DNA of 64,000 nt, taken from Ifrita kowaldi. Taxonomy: Eukaryota; Chordata; Aves; Passeriformes; Cinclosomatidae. The stretch lies in the NCBI GenBank assembly GCA_013398055.1, contig VZRS01007427.1, positions 1 through 64,000 of the forward strand. The letters run 5' to 3'. A program made the translations under genes and the position numbers. Position 1 is the stretch's first letter. The number at the start of each line of letters is the position of its first letter. Positions 1-12,300 of this stretch are shown here, piece after piece. The notes under the pieces are model-generated. The model had not been told where the DNA came from. It did no database searches and saw nothing but the letters and a program-made list of their open reading frames with translations.

Positions 1-407
1 TGTTTCATCTTCCCCAACACACACGGGGCTGCAGCATGGCCACAGCCAGCAGGCATCCAGGAGCATTAACAAACTCCTTGGATGGATCCAAGTTCTTGCC
101 CATGTACTGTCCACAGGGATCCACAAGGACAGGCAGGTGTCCAAGTACCCCAAAACCCCCCCAAAACCCCCACCAAGAGCCCGTGCTGCACTTCTCCTAC
201 CTACAGACATGCCTAGGGGGAAAAGGGCCTTTCCTGAGTGCTGCCAAACAGCCCCAGAGCAAATCCAGCAGCATTAATGGTTTCCATCTCCTGGGGCACG
301 GTCACACTGACACCAAACCCCCTTGTGAGCCACCTCTGAGGCTTCACCCAGGAGTTCATGAGCAGAGTGGGATGGAAAGCTGGACAGCCATGGGCTCCAC
401 CTCGCTC

Positions 408-454
<47 letters not shown>
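408..454. repeat. (CCCTGT)n short tandem repeat
   Basis: About eight head-to-tail copies of the hexamer CCCTGT. They create a repetitive Pro-Cys or Gly-Gln reading frame that is not a gene. Confidence 0.95.
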
Positions 455-455
<1 letters not shown>

Positions 456-1202
456 TCAGCCTGGTGTACCAGCCCTTGGCTCTGGTTTCGCATCTCCATT
501 TCTGAAGGCTTAGTTCGGGTTTGAGAAATTGTAACTACTCTCATGGATATTTTCATTGTCTGTTCTTTAATTAATTAAACTTGAAACCGAGGATTCACTT
601 TAAAACAATTTTCAGTAAACTTACAGGGATTTGGATGAAAGAACATCTCTGGGAAAAGTAAGCAATGCAGCTTTTAATTTTTTTTAACAGTTTATGATGC
701 CAAAACCTAACAGAATTCTTATGCTGAGGAAGGGATGGAAAAAAATAAGCAAAGATTAACATTTCCTGCAGAAGTTTTAATTTTTCTCAAAAAATTCTTG
801 TTTGTCCCAAAACATTTTGATGAAATTTTCAAATAGAATCCTTAACCTTACTCTGAGCTGCTGCAAGGTTTGCTTCTCTGATCTTTATTCTTTGGAGTTG
901 TTGTCTCGAGAAGATGAAGGATGTTATTCTGATTTGTTTGTGGTTTGGGGGACAGGAAGCAAATTGGGGCAGAACTTGCAATGCCCACTCTCTCAACAGG
1001 AAAAATAAAAATTCATTGCCTTATGTCGGCCCTCTGAGGAAAGACACAAAACCTGTGGCAGTGGAGCTGAGCTTTGGGTGTGATGTGCTTTTGTGATCCA
1101 CAAAGGAATCAACAACTCTGGCTGAGAAGCTCTCAACTGAACAGCCTTGCACCAGAAAATGCCACTTTGCAGCAATGCAGGAGTATTGGAATTTGGGAGG
1201 AG

Positions 1203-1393
1203 AGAATCACAGGATGGTTTGGGTTGGGAGGGCCCTCAAAGCTCATCCAGTGCCACCCCTGCCATGGCAGGGACACCTCCCACCATCCCAGGCTGCTCCA
1301 GGCCCCGTCCAGCCTGGGCTTGGACACTGCCAGGGATCCAGGGGCAACCACAGCTGCTCTGGGCACCCTGTGCCAGGGCCTGCCCACTCTCTG
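1203..1393 (-). mobile_element. CR1 LINE 3' fragment
   Basis: Read on the minus strand this is the standard avian CR1 3' end: 'ccctggcacagggtgcccagag', the 'ccatggcaggggtggcactgg' segment and a final 'ggttctgtgattct'-like tail. It is 5'-truncated, as most CR1 copies are, and has no coding capacity. Confidence 0.85.
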
Positions 1394-2449
1394 TGGTTAA
1401 TGCATCAGTGTGGCAAAATGGGAGTAATGGAATAAGGATTTAACCCACCCTGGGTTGTCATTCCAGTCTAAGGTGATGCTGTACCAGAACTTGAACTGCA
1501 TTTAAAGGACATTTTCCTGAAGGAGATCTCAGGAAGGATTGACTGCACTTCTTAACCAGATACAAATCTCCAGATTTGTCCATCCAGGTCAGGCCCGGCA
1601 GGGCAGGAAATGTTTCTTTCTGTGATGTAGGGGAGGGTCTGTTTCCCAGGATTATCTGAGAGTATCACCCAGGAAATGCCACCCGCATCCCCTGCAGAGA
1701 GCAGGGCTTGCACCCAGCCCCTTCCCTGCTCCCACTCGTGATGGGGCGTTCGGTCTCCTCCTCCTGCAGTTCTTTGCAGTGTTTTATGAATTAAGAAATG
1801 CTGGTACTCTTCAAAGAAGGGTCGTGCCTGGGGGGTAACAGTGTCTGGGTGTTTGCTCCAGTGTTCAACTTCCATCAAAAATATTATTTTATATAGTCAA
1901 GAACAGTAATTTCTTCACCACATTCCTTTTTGGAGGATCATTGATTTGAGGGCTGGGCCATGACAGCTCTGTTAATTTCTTTCTCTCATGCTTTGATAAG
2001 AGACAAAGCGCTTTCTCTTTGCAATTTGAATTCAGAGATCTCTCCTTTAGATAGCTTGGAAAAATAAAATAAGCTCTGTTGGCTGTGGAAGGAAATTAAA
2101 ATTTGCTTTTTCCTTGGTATAATTGGTTCCTGGTATTTCATCCAAATCTGAAGTATTTTCCTCTTATAATTTGGTTTCAAAATCTACAGATAACACATTG
2201 TATCCGGCTCACCATCATTGCAATAAAAGATCTTTAGAGGGATGATTCCCAAACCTAAGTTTTAAACTTTTTCTTCATAGTAAGCTCAATATTTTTTGGC
2301 TTCTCATTCTATTTTGAAACAAAAACAAGTGTTCAAAATTAAAGTTTCTCACCAAATTAAACCTCACATTCAACTGCCTTAAGCTCTCCACGATGATTAA
2401 AAAGAAGCAATTGGCAAATGGAGGGGGAGGAAAGGCCCAAAGGTGTGAT

Positions 2450-3330
2450 CCAAGAGCACGGGCTCAGTTCCTGTGCCATGACACGGGCTCTGACTCCTGC
2501 CAGGCACCCCTGGCTGTTCGGCTCGGACACAGGACCCCGAGCAGGGCCGGACACATTTCACGTTTCCAGACAAATCCTTTCCCCCGGAATGGGGCTGCGG
2601 CCGCCCGGTTTGGCTGTCCTGCACCCCGTGGGTGTGAGCGGCCTGCGGGGCACCCCGGGCCGGGCTGTGCCTCTGCAGATCGCTCGGGCAGATCCACGGC
2701 AAGCCCGGCCCCGGGGGATGCAGCTTTGATGCTCCGAGTTCAGGGGGTGGCTGCAAGCCCCGGCTGGCCCGGGGGCCGCACGGCAGCACTCAGCCCAACC
2801 ACCGCGCTTCAGAAGCTGCCATCAGCCGGCAGCACCAAATGACCATCAAGGAGGGAAGGTCCTTGGCGGTGGTCAGACATCTCCCGGCGCAGGCAGGAGC
2901 TTCGCCGATACCTCCTTGCGTTAATCACTATTTACAGCCCGATCCAATCTCCCTGGCCATCAATCCGTTCCGCCCCGGCATCGCTCCCCTTGCGCAACAC
3001 TGCGGGCAGCTCTCTCACTGATCCCCACCCTGTTTCTCTCCCACCCAGACGCCTGGATGCAAACCTCATCTCCGTGGTGCCCGACACGAGCTTTGAGGGG
3101 CTGCTCTCCTTGCGGCACCTGTGGCTGGACGATAACGCCCTGACGGAGATCCCTGTCCGAGCTCTGAACCACCTGCCAGCGCTCCAGGCCATGACCCTGG
3201 CCCTCAACCACATCTGGCACATCCCCGATTTCGCCTTCCAGAACCTCAGCAGCCTCGTGGTGCTGTAAGCCTTCTCCACTTGTTACTCCCTCGAGCCGCG
3301 GCACCGGCCGGCCGGGACAAGGTGCTGCCC
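2450..3330. promoter_or_regulatory. CpG-rich region around the intron 4/exon 5 junction
   Basis: GC content and CpG frequency rise sharply over roughly 2450-3330, with GCGGCCGC at about 2596, several CCGG and GCCCGG sites and CGCGC runs. The adjoining intron on either side is AT-rich and CpG-poor. It could be an intragenic CpG island or alternative promoter, or simply GC-rich DNA around a conserved exon. No TATA box or initiator was identified. CpG density was judged by eye, not computed. Confidence 0.4.
3049..3264 (+). CDS. LGR6: LGR6 exon 5 (three leucine-rich repeats)
   Basis: The exon is 216 nt, exactly three units of 72 nt, and encodes three consecutive 24-residue repeats. It starts with one base that finishes a Leu codon and continues [15 protein letters not shown]; the later repeats read '[16 protein letters not shown]' and '[19 protein letters not shown]'. 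The acceptor is CCCAG/A and the donor is CT/GTAAGC. Both flanking introns are phase 2, so skipping the exon would keep the frame. In LGR4-6 the corresponding large exon lies in the central part of the R-spondin-binding solenoid. Confidence 0.96.
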
Positions 3331-6300
3331 ACGGGCTCCTCCTCCTGTGGGAAGAGCTGCTGGTCACTCCCCACGAGCAGCGTTTTGCTGCTGGGGTCAG
3401 GGGCAGAGGTTTTGTTCAAAGAGCCAGGGAATCCCCCTCATTCTGTATGAAATGCTAAAATTGCCTCTTTTGATTTTTGTCGTATTTTCCCCGCTTTTCA
3501 CTGAAGAGCTAATAAGCTCCCTGATAATAATTCAAAAAATGTTTTGTATTAAAAAAAAAAAATCAGTAACTGGAAACAAAAACCAGATTTTTTTGCCTTG
3601 AAGACTCAAGCAACAAAAACCCTCTCATTTCTTTTCCTCCCTCCAATCCCTGTGTTAAAACTACAGGAATTTCTAGCAACATGAAAAAAAGAATCAAATT
3701 GCAACAATCTGCAGTCAGGTCAAAAAACTAATATTTTCATTTCTTGGAAAACATACCAACTGTCTCCCTCTCCCCCTAGCTCCCCCAGCCCCTTTTATTA
3801 CCAAACATGATTTTAAACCAGAGGTCTAAGGCCAACACCTTGTCCAAGCCGGTGCCTGTTTATTTGCATGACTGTGGTCCCTGTGCGGGTCAGATGTTTT
3901 CGCGGTGGTCGCTGTCCGGTTTGCATTCAGAGCGTTTCACTGCCAGCGTTGGGAGCGCTGTGGGAGCAGCGCTGCTCCAGGGGGGAAACATTCGCTCCGT
4001 GAGACACTAAACCACCCGCAACCTGCACTCGGAAAGGGAACTGAGCTCTCTGACAGCTGCTCAGGAGGGGCATCCTTTCCATGAACAGAGGCTTGCAGAT
4101 TATCTCCCCATTAAAAGGAACTTTACATGTGCAAATGAGCTATTATTACTTCTTTGGTGTTGATTAGCAAGTTCAGGTGTGATTGCCAACTGCTTTAGAG
4201 CTGCTCTATCCACATGAAATGCCACCTCTAGTTTGGTAATTTGTACCGATACCAGGGTGTTAAGTAATCTCAGCATGTAGTGCCTTAGTGAAAGTTTAGC
4301 AATTATTTCCCTTTCAAAATTTAAAGTGTTTACTGAGACCATCCAGCATAGAAAGTGCTTGGACAAAGCACAGTTCAGAGTTTTATTAAGCATCAAATTC
4401 ATCTGTTTAGACAAAGCATGAAGGCTTATTTAGGAGAAAAGCAAAAAGCAACTTGAGAAAAATCAAAAAAGTAGTTTTCACCCACAACAGTGCTCATTCT
4501 GCAAGGCAACCCATGGCCACCATAATGCAACCACTTCAGTCAGCTTTAATAGCTCACTCAGCGGGTGAGCTGACATTTGGGGTTTCATTTCAGCCTCCAA
4601 AGCATGCTGCTTTCATTCTGGCTCATCCCATACTGTGGGCAAGAAGCAACTGCTTAATTAAACAGGCAAGCTTGAGAAATAAAAGTCATTGACCATTAGG
4701 TCACAAGGGAGAGAATAATGTCCCACCACACACAATTGGAAGGGAACACATGTGTGATCCTGCCAGGCTCTGTGGGACACGATGCTACATTTTTGTGGGA
4801 TCACAAGTGTTTGGCAGAACTGGCCCCATAAATCTCTCCCATGCTTCCATGCAAGCCCTTGTCAACACATCACCAGTGGAAAGTCACCCAGTGTCCCTCC
4901 TGTGTCCCAACCAGGGATATGTCCCTGCTCCAGACTCACCCACCAAGCTGACAAGCAAATGCTCCCAAAAGCTGGAGAGAAGGCTTTCCCTAGCAGGGTG
5001 CAGATGATACGTGTTCCTTCATCTGAAAATGTCTGGATTTGCAGGTAGATGGAGGACCTGGCTGCTGCCATAAACATTGGAAACTCCCAGCTACAGGGTA
5101 TTAAAATGAGCCCCTGGGGGAAGAAAGCCAAGGGCAGACGTGGCTGAGCACAGGGGAATCTCTCCTATCCAGCCTGGTCAATACTCAAGGACAGGGCTGA
5201 CCACGGCTGAGGGCAGGAGCCTCCCAGCTGCAGAGCTGTGCTGTTCCTCCTCCACACACCTTGGGCCTGTGGCAGAACCATTTCACCATCCTGCACTGCC
5301 ACGAGCACTGACATCAGAGCATCCCAGCCTCGATCTGGAACAATTTAAAGGTTCAGTGTCTGCTAATAAATTACACCTTTGTTGAGGAATTCCCTGATCT
5401 TATTCCCATCTATTGCTGCTGCAGGCTTCGAACTGGGGCTGCAGGCTGTGCAGTGAGCAGAGCCTTGTGTAAATCACTCATCACGAAATCCATGAACCTC
5501 CGTAATTGGCACCATCCTTTCCCAGCTTTAATAACAAGGGCTCTGTGTGCTGGGGTGCTGGCACTGTGCTTTGATGGCAGAAGAGAGGTGGATATTTGAT
5601 CAGGATAGCTCATGGCAATAGGATGTTACTTTCCAGTCTGATCTATTCAGGACCAAATGTATCTTAGTATCTGCAAGCAGAAGTAATCCTGAACACTTTC
5701 CAGCTGATGGTTTGTGTGAAGTAAAGGTTGTTTTACAAAAATCATCACCTTTCTTGAGCATAAAAGATTTTTCATTCAGCAGTCAGCATCTGAAACCCCC
5801 ATGCTGCTGCGCTGACAGGCCAATAAAGTGCATGACAGCAGTTCTCAGTAGTGTCCCTCATTTCCTCTGTCAGCTGAATTCGGCAAGAAGTCTCAAGCCA
5901 GGAATCACAGCACCTCTTCCAGCCCCACTCCCCAGAGAGGTCTACAAGTGAAGCCTTGCATTGCCAAGAAATCCCCGTGCTGCAGATGTGCCCTTGCTGC
6001 CACATCTCTGCAGTGGGCTGCAGTTCCCTTCTTTCCTGATGTCACCAAAGGAGCTCTCAGCAGAGATGCTGGGATGTGTGTGGGACACAGAGCTGGAGTG
6101 ACCTCTCCAAAACAGGCCAAGCAGTAGAGAGGTTTGCCCTGTAATGAGGGACCTGGATAGAGAAAATCTTCAAGTAGTTTTACTTTCATCACATAGCAGA
6201 GAATCTCTCAATTTAGAGCAAATGAGGTCAAATCCAGCTCCCAGATCCTTCCTTGTTTGGGTCCACAGGGAGCCTTAGCTCCTGGAAACCTCCAGGAGTC

Positions 6301-9300
6301 AACTTGGCCTCGTAATGGGAGCAAAAGAGATGCTCCACTCCTCTAACCTGGCCCTCACCCTCGCCTACCTGGTTGAAAAAATGGACTCTGGGAAAAGTTG
6401 TTCTGGTGCCACTACCAGTTAGTTTTGCTTAATGCCCTCTAATTCTTGTGCTCTGTGTCCCTCTCCTCTGGGCCACTGCTGTATTTGCTACTGTCTATTG
6501 TACCCTTCCCTCAGCTCAGCTTTTCCAGTCCCCATCCAGTTACCTGTTGTGCAATGTGGAATCCCAGAATGGTTTAGGTTGGGAGGGACCTCAAAGCTCC
6601 CCCAGCTCCACCCCTGCCATGGGCAGGGACACCTTCCCCCATCCCAGGCTGCCCCAAGCCCTGTCCAACCTGGCCTTGGACACTGCCAGGGATGGGGCAG
6701 CCACAGCTTCTCTGGGCACCCTGTGCCAGGGCCTCACCACTGTCACAGGGAGGAATTTCTTCCCAACATCTGATCCAAATCTACCCTCTCTCAGTTTAAG
6801 AAAAAAATCTACCCTCTTTTCCCCTTGTCCTGTTACTACCTGTCTGTGTAAAATCAGAAGTCAGTTCACATATCACACTTACTTGTTCCTTCCCACCTTC
6901 AGATGGAGAGACCAAATCTGCACACTGTATCAAAGACAAAAATTAATTCTGGTTTATACCATGGTACAACTCTGTTCTGTGCCCATTCTCCCTCTTCCAG
7001 TTATCCCTGTCATTTCACTTGCTTTTTTCATAGCTACTGAACACCAAGATCTCTTTCCTGGAGTTATATAAAAGCCTGTTAGTGTGTATGCTCATATGAG
7101 CCTGGTTCTCCCCTCTGCTGCATTTGACATTCACACAACCTGAGTATCAGCTGATAATTCATTGTCAAGGTCACTCAGCAGCACCTTCCAGCTCAAAGTG
7201 TGCTGGAAATGTGTAAATGAAGGATCTTTAGTAGAATTCCTCTTTCTTACAGTTTTTATCATTAAAGAACACGATGCAGCTCTCTCTCTAACAGAATGGT
7301 TCAGTGACTAGAAGAGAAAACTTGTTTGCAAGACTCCTGGGTTCCCATTCCCATTCTGGTCCTTGTTCTGGTGTAACTCTGGCTGAGGCTTTCAGAAGGC
7401 ACCACTGCTTTTCAGTGTCTTCGTCACCTAGGAGCAAGCATCCAGACACCCCTGCTTTCCAGGGAAGCTGATCACAGTCATTTCAGCTGACAGCTGTGGG
7501 ACTGGGAGCTTCTTAGCACCACAGAGCCCAGTCTGGTGCACTGGAGCATCAGGATGAGCCTGTGAATCCCCGCTCCCACCTGTGCAAGGGAGCTACCAGT
7601 GCCTCTCCGAGATGTTGGGAACCTCGGTGTTGGCAGGGAGGGCCAGGCATGTGCAATTCATTATCACTAAGAACAATATTGCCTGGAACATCTGGGGCCC
7701 ATTCATGAGCCTTTAAATTGGCTAAAGTGCCTTTTCTCTCGGAGGACTAAGCTCGCTGCCTTGGCAAAAGTGGATTTCCTTCTCCAGCACTTGAGGAAGA
7801 AGCAAATCGTGCCCCAATGCACCCTGAGAATGTCACTTCTGATGGAGCTCCATTCTTCACCAGACAAGTCTCATGCTGGTCCCTCACTAATGGGAACAAT
7901 CCATGGAATTTGCACCATTTATGGTTCAGGTTTCTCTACTTATCCATGGCCAAGTTGAGGAAAAGGACAATTTTGCCACAATAGAGATGGAAGGTCATCA
8001 TGGCAATGGCTGGTCAGGGGAGAATTCATATGATGTCAGATTTGAGCTTGGTTCAAATCTAATGCAAATAATTAATGGAAAATGTTTGCATTTGTCCTTT
8101 TTGAGAAGAAAAAATGTAGTCATTAAAAATGAAAGCAGTGGCAAATCCACCACTTCTCTTTGTAGTCCGTTCCAGTGGTTAATCATCCTTAGTGTTAAAA
8201 AAAAACGTTCATATTTCCCATTTGAATTTTCTTTGGCTTTGACTTCAGACATTTGTTCTTATTATTCTTTCCTCCACTCAATCACAGAACCATTTTAGTA
8301 CCCAGTTTCCAACCAGGAAGAATCCTATACATTACACTGCACTCATCCCCTTGATCTTATTTAATAATCTAAACAGATTGAGTTCTTTAAGTCTCCGTCC
8401 TGCTTTTTTTCCAGCCCTTGGATCATTTTTACTGCTCTTCTCTGCACCCATTTCAATTCACAACATCCAGTTACCAGTGTGGGTATCAGCAATACGTTTG
8501 TCCTGCCAGGTCTGCTTTCACCAGTGTGCAGTGCAGATGTTGATAGGATTTCCCTTTCCTTGCCCACACAGACAAGCACCCTCATTAATGAAGTATTTAG
8601 GCACTAGCTCAACCTGCTTCCCTTCCCTGTAAGACAAATGTGCAGTGCCCTTGGAGGTGGCATTGCCAGAGTTGAAGCTAATGCCTGTCTTGGACTGTCT
8701 TTCAGACTGTTCTCCAGGACCTTTCAATTCACTGGAAAAATAAATGGAAAAAGTAGTAAAGTGAAAACTGAACAAATTTGACTAAGGGTGCTGCATGAGC
8801 GATGGAGGAAAATCACATTTATTCTGAATTTCTGATAAGAAATTGTTGGCAAGGACAGAAAATCTCCTATCTAGACTCTGTTGCACATTTTGTGGGTCAG
8901 AATGAATCTCACAGGGTTTGATTTTCTTCTGCTCTGTTTCTAAATTCTCACCACCCGAGGCACCCACCAGGCTGCAGCCTCTCTCCCCAGCCTGTGTGGG
9001 ATTCTGCAGCCACTGCCATTGATGTTGGTTTCAGCAAGACACAGCATGGGCTCGCTCATCCCAGGCCGTGTGGGAGCCCTTGTGCTGCTGCAGGAGCTCC
9101 TGGGCCAGTCCCACCCTGCCAGGGTTCAGTGTGACAACAGCTGTTGCTGCCTTCTAGCAGAGGTGCAGGGCTGAGAACAGTCTGCAGGGCAGCCCACAGC
9201 ACAGCACTGACTGTCCTCATCCTGGGCAAAGCTTCACCCACGGATGGCTGCCCAAACCCATCCTCACTCCATGGGACTGACCTGCAAAGGGAGAGACGCA

Positions 9301-12300
9301 GATCCCAAAGCTCATTGCCCTTACCAAGGAGAGTGGTGGGTTCTGGCTCCAACAGCAAAGGCTTAAAGACTTCCCATGTTTTTGCATCGTAGGGGTTGTT
9401 TATAGCCCAGAATCAAATACCTTGAGCTGCTATCAAACCAGCTGAGCTGTAATTTATAGGGCAGAATATAACGTTGTGTGGGCTGAGCTCAAATTAACAA
9501 GCACTGGAGATGTTGCAATTCCACTTGTTAAAATTTGTTTACCAGGGGAGAAAAAAATGGCAGGATGGAAGACAGGAACGTCTTTTCAAGTGTTTACCTT
9601 TCCAGCTCTCTTGTTTCTATTATTGCCATGTGGTTGGGTAACTCTAGAGTTCAGCTTGGACAGCAAATTTTTTTATAACTCCCTTTTTTGGTTGTTCATA
9701 ATTTTCTCAGCAACAAAGAACTTCCTTCGGATGATTTTCATTACTCTGCCTCCAAACAAAGCACTCTAGAGCCAAATATAAACACAGCAGGTGATTGCTT
9801 TTCTCTGCTGTCTCCTTGCCTGACTGCAGTGATAGCAGTCAGCTGCTCTGCCCGTCCGAGCCTGGACAAGGTGTCCCGTCACACCAACCTGACAAAGCTC
9901 TGGGGAGCTCACACCTTCCCCGGCCTTCAGCATTGCCTTGTCCCCACACTGTCCCCTCACAGAGCACAGGGGTTTGGGGCATGGGGTTCTTGTGATCCCA
10001 CAGCAACTCCAGACCCAAACCTCTCTTTGCCAATTGCAGTGTCCGGCGCCAAAGGAACTCAAAATGGTTGGCACCACCAGCTGAAGAAAAGGCAGCATGA
10101 CCAGAAGCTGTTAACGTTTGATGGAGGAAACCATCTGGGCTCAAACTTCTTTTCTTGTGACAAAGAGAAATCTCTCCCATAAGATTCTCATTTTGATCTC
10201 AAGCTTCTTTTCTCCTCTAAAAGTCACAATCCAAGTTTTCTTGAAGGCAACATCCTTTTCTTTTTTCCCATTTGCTCAAAGGAGCAAACATATTTTATCA
10301 GATACCTTTCCCTTCCTTTCCCCTTCCTCTGGAACGTTTGCATGTTCTCATCCCAATGACAAACATCCGTCTCGGGCTGTTTCTGTTTTGCAAGCCCCTA
10401 CCAAACTGCCCTAGAGCCTGGCTGCTCCTCCACTCCCAGCTTCCTCCTGTTTTACCCTAGAATATTTAGCAGTGGGAGCTGCCCATGCTCAGCCAAACAG
10501 CTCACACTTGAATCCAGGTGGAGTGAGAGATTTTTCAAGCTGAGACACATTTAGATCAAGCAGCAAATAATGAAAAAATCATTGATCCACCTGCCAGCAT
10601 GGAACCTCCCCCAGGGTCTTGGAAGGAGGCAGCAGCATTGGACAAAGGCTGGTGCATCCCTTGCTAGTGCTATCGTGGGCATGGGACAAAAGGACCCCCA
10701 TGGGGAGTGGTATGGCAGCAATTCACCACATGGACGTGGTGTTAAAAGAGAATCTGAACTGATGGGGAAACCTGTCCTGAGAGAGCTGCCCCTCCTCGGT
10801 GGGCATTCATCACACAGACCCTGGCAGTGCAAGCATGGGCATCATTAAGGGGGTTAAGTGCAGACTGGGAAGCAGTGGGTTGTCTTCTCCTGCTTTTCAG
10901 CAGACTGCTTACAAGAACTCTCTCCATGGACTTGGAGGTGCCTTTGAGTGGGATTTCAGAGGGAGATGCACAATTAGCCACAAGCTCACAGCTGTAAAGG
11001 AAGTGACATGGAAAAAGCACCGAGATGTGCACACATGCACAAGGGTCTCTGATAATCCAAGACGAGGAATCCAGTGACTAAGGCCTTGGGTTTGCCAAAA
11101 GACTGAGACAGGGGAGTGAGGGATCCATGGAAACACAGAACCCAGGACTCCAGAAACTCATCACCTACAGAGCTTCCAAGGAAAATTACCCCAGGTGGCT
11201 TTGCAGGAGCCCCCAGCATAAGGCTCCCCAGTGCCAGCGTTAAGGCTGGGAGCTCCCAAGCCTTTAAGCACTGGATGTTCGTGGCATGTAGCAGCAGGAT
11301 GGAGGGGAACAGGAAAAAACTGTTTCTATGGTGCAGAGAATATGCATCAGCCTGTGGCATGGCCCCAGCACTTCAGCCAGGCACTCTGAAGCATTGAGCT
11401 GAAGACAACTCTCATTGCAATCAAACTGGAGCTGCTCCAGGAACTGGCAGAGTTTTTTTTTTTTTTTTTTTTTTTTTTCTTTTTTTTTTCTTTTTTTTTT
11501 TTTAAGTAAAGATAGTAAACTGTGACTAACAGGATGATTTTGCACTCAAAGTCTTCTTGCTGCTAAAGACTCCAAGGAGTCCAAATATGATTGTGTCCTT
11601 AGACAGCACCCAGTGCCCATGAACAGCTGCTGAAGCCACACGGTGGGCTGAGCCCAGGGTAAGGTGAGCTCTAGGGTGTTTCTTGAAGCTTCTTGCTTAA
11701 GCATGTTCATCCACAGCCACCTGGCAGCTGTGAAGGTGGAGACCTCAGGAAAACTCCTACATCACCCTGGAATTCCTGAGAGGAATGGGAGCTCTGTAGC
11801 TGCTCTGCAAGCACTACTGCACCCAACATGTGTGTCATGGGGTAAGAGAGGGAACCCTACAAGGGGGCCCTTGACATCCCAGCCCAGGCTGTGGTCAGCT
11901 TACAGGATGTTCTGGACCACAGCTCAGACCAGAGGAAAAGGTCAGCTTGCACCCCTGCAGTGATCACGCATGGGCATGGACTCCACACACAAGATGGGGA
12001 AGTGCAAAGTCGTTTATTACGCAGCCAGAATTCCCCTAAATACCAGCACCTAACAGGGTATAACATCCTATAAACAGGAAAGATGTTCACCACAGTGTCC
12101 CCCAATCACCTGGGGCAGTGCCCAGATTTTGCCTATTATGGTAACAGGTAAACAATACCCTGCAAGGTCACAAAGTACAACCATCACCTCTCACAGGTCC
12201 ATCCCTGTCCACAAACTCACAATCCTCTCTCTGCCCATCCCAGTGACCTGGATACAGTCCCAGGGTCACCTCCTGGCCCAGGAAAGAGGCTCTCTCTCTC

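Larger units (their letters stand above)
1..3048 (+). other. LGR6 intron 4, 3' part
   Basis: No exon with leucine-rich-repeat coding is visible here, so exon 4 lies further upstream. The stretch holds a CCCTGT tandem repeat, one minus-strand CR1 tail, AT-rich unique DNA at about 1880-2390 and then CpG-rich DNA. The acceptor is pyrimidine-rich and ends in CCCAG at 3044-3048. Confidence 0.7.

Noticed and set aside
36..524. 162-codon frame with a Pro-Cys repeat
   Set aside because: The repeat is a CCCTGT microsatellite; no homology or splice context.
2990..3048. Upstream extension of exon 5 as a coding start
   Set aside because: The frame is open for about 20 codons but has no ATG, and a normal acceptor sits at the point where similarity to LGR6 begins.
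6448..7071. 207-codon plus-strand frame
   Set aside because: It runs antisense through two CR1 fragments.
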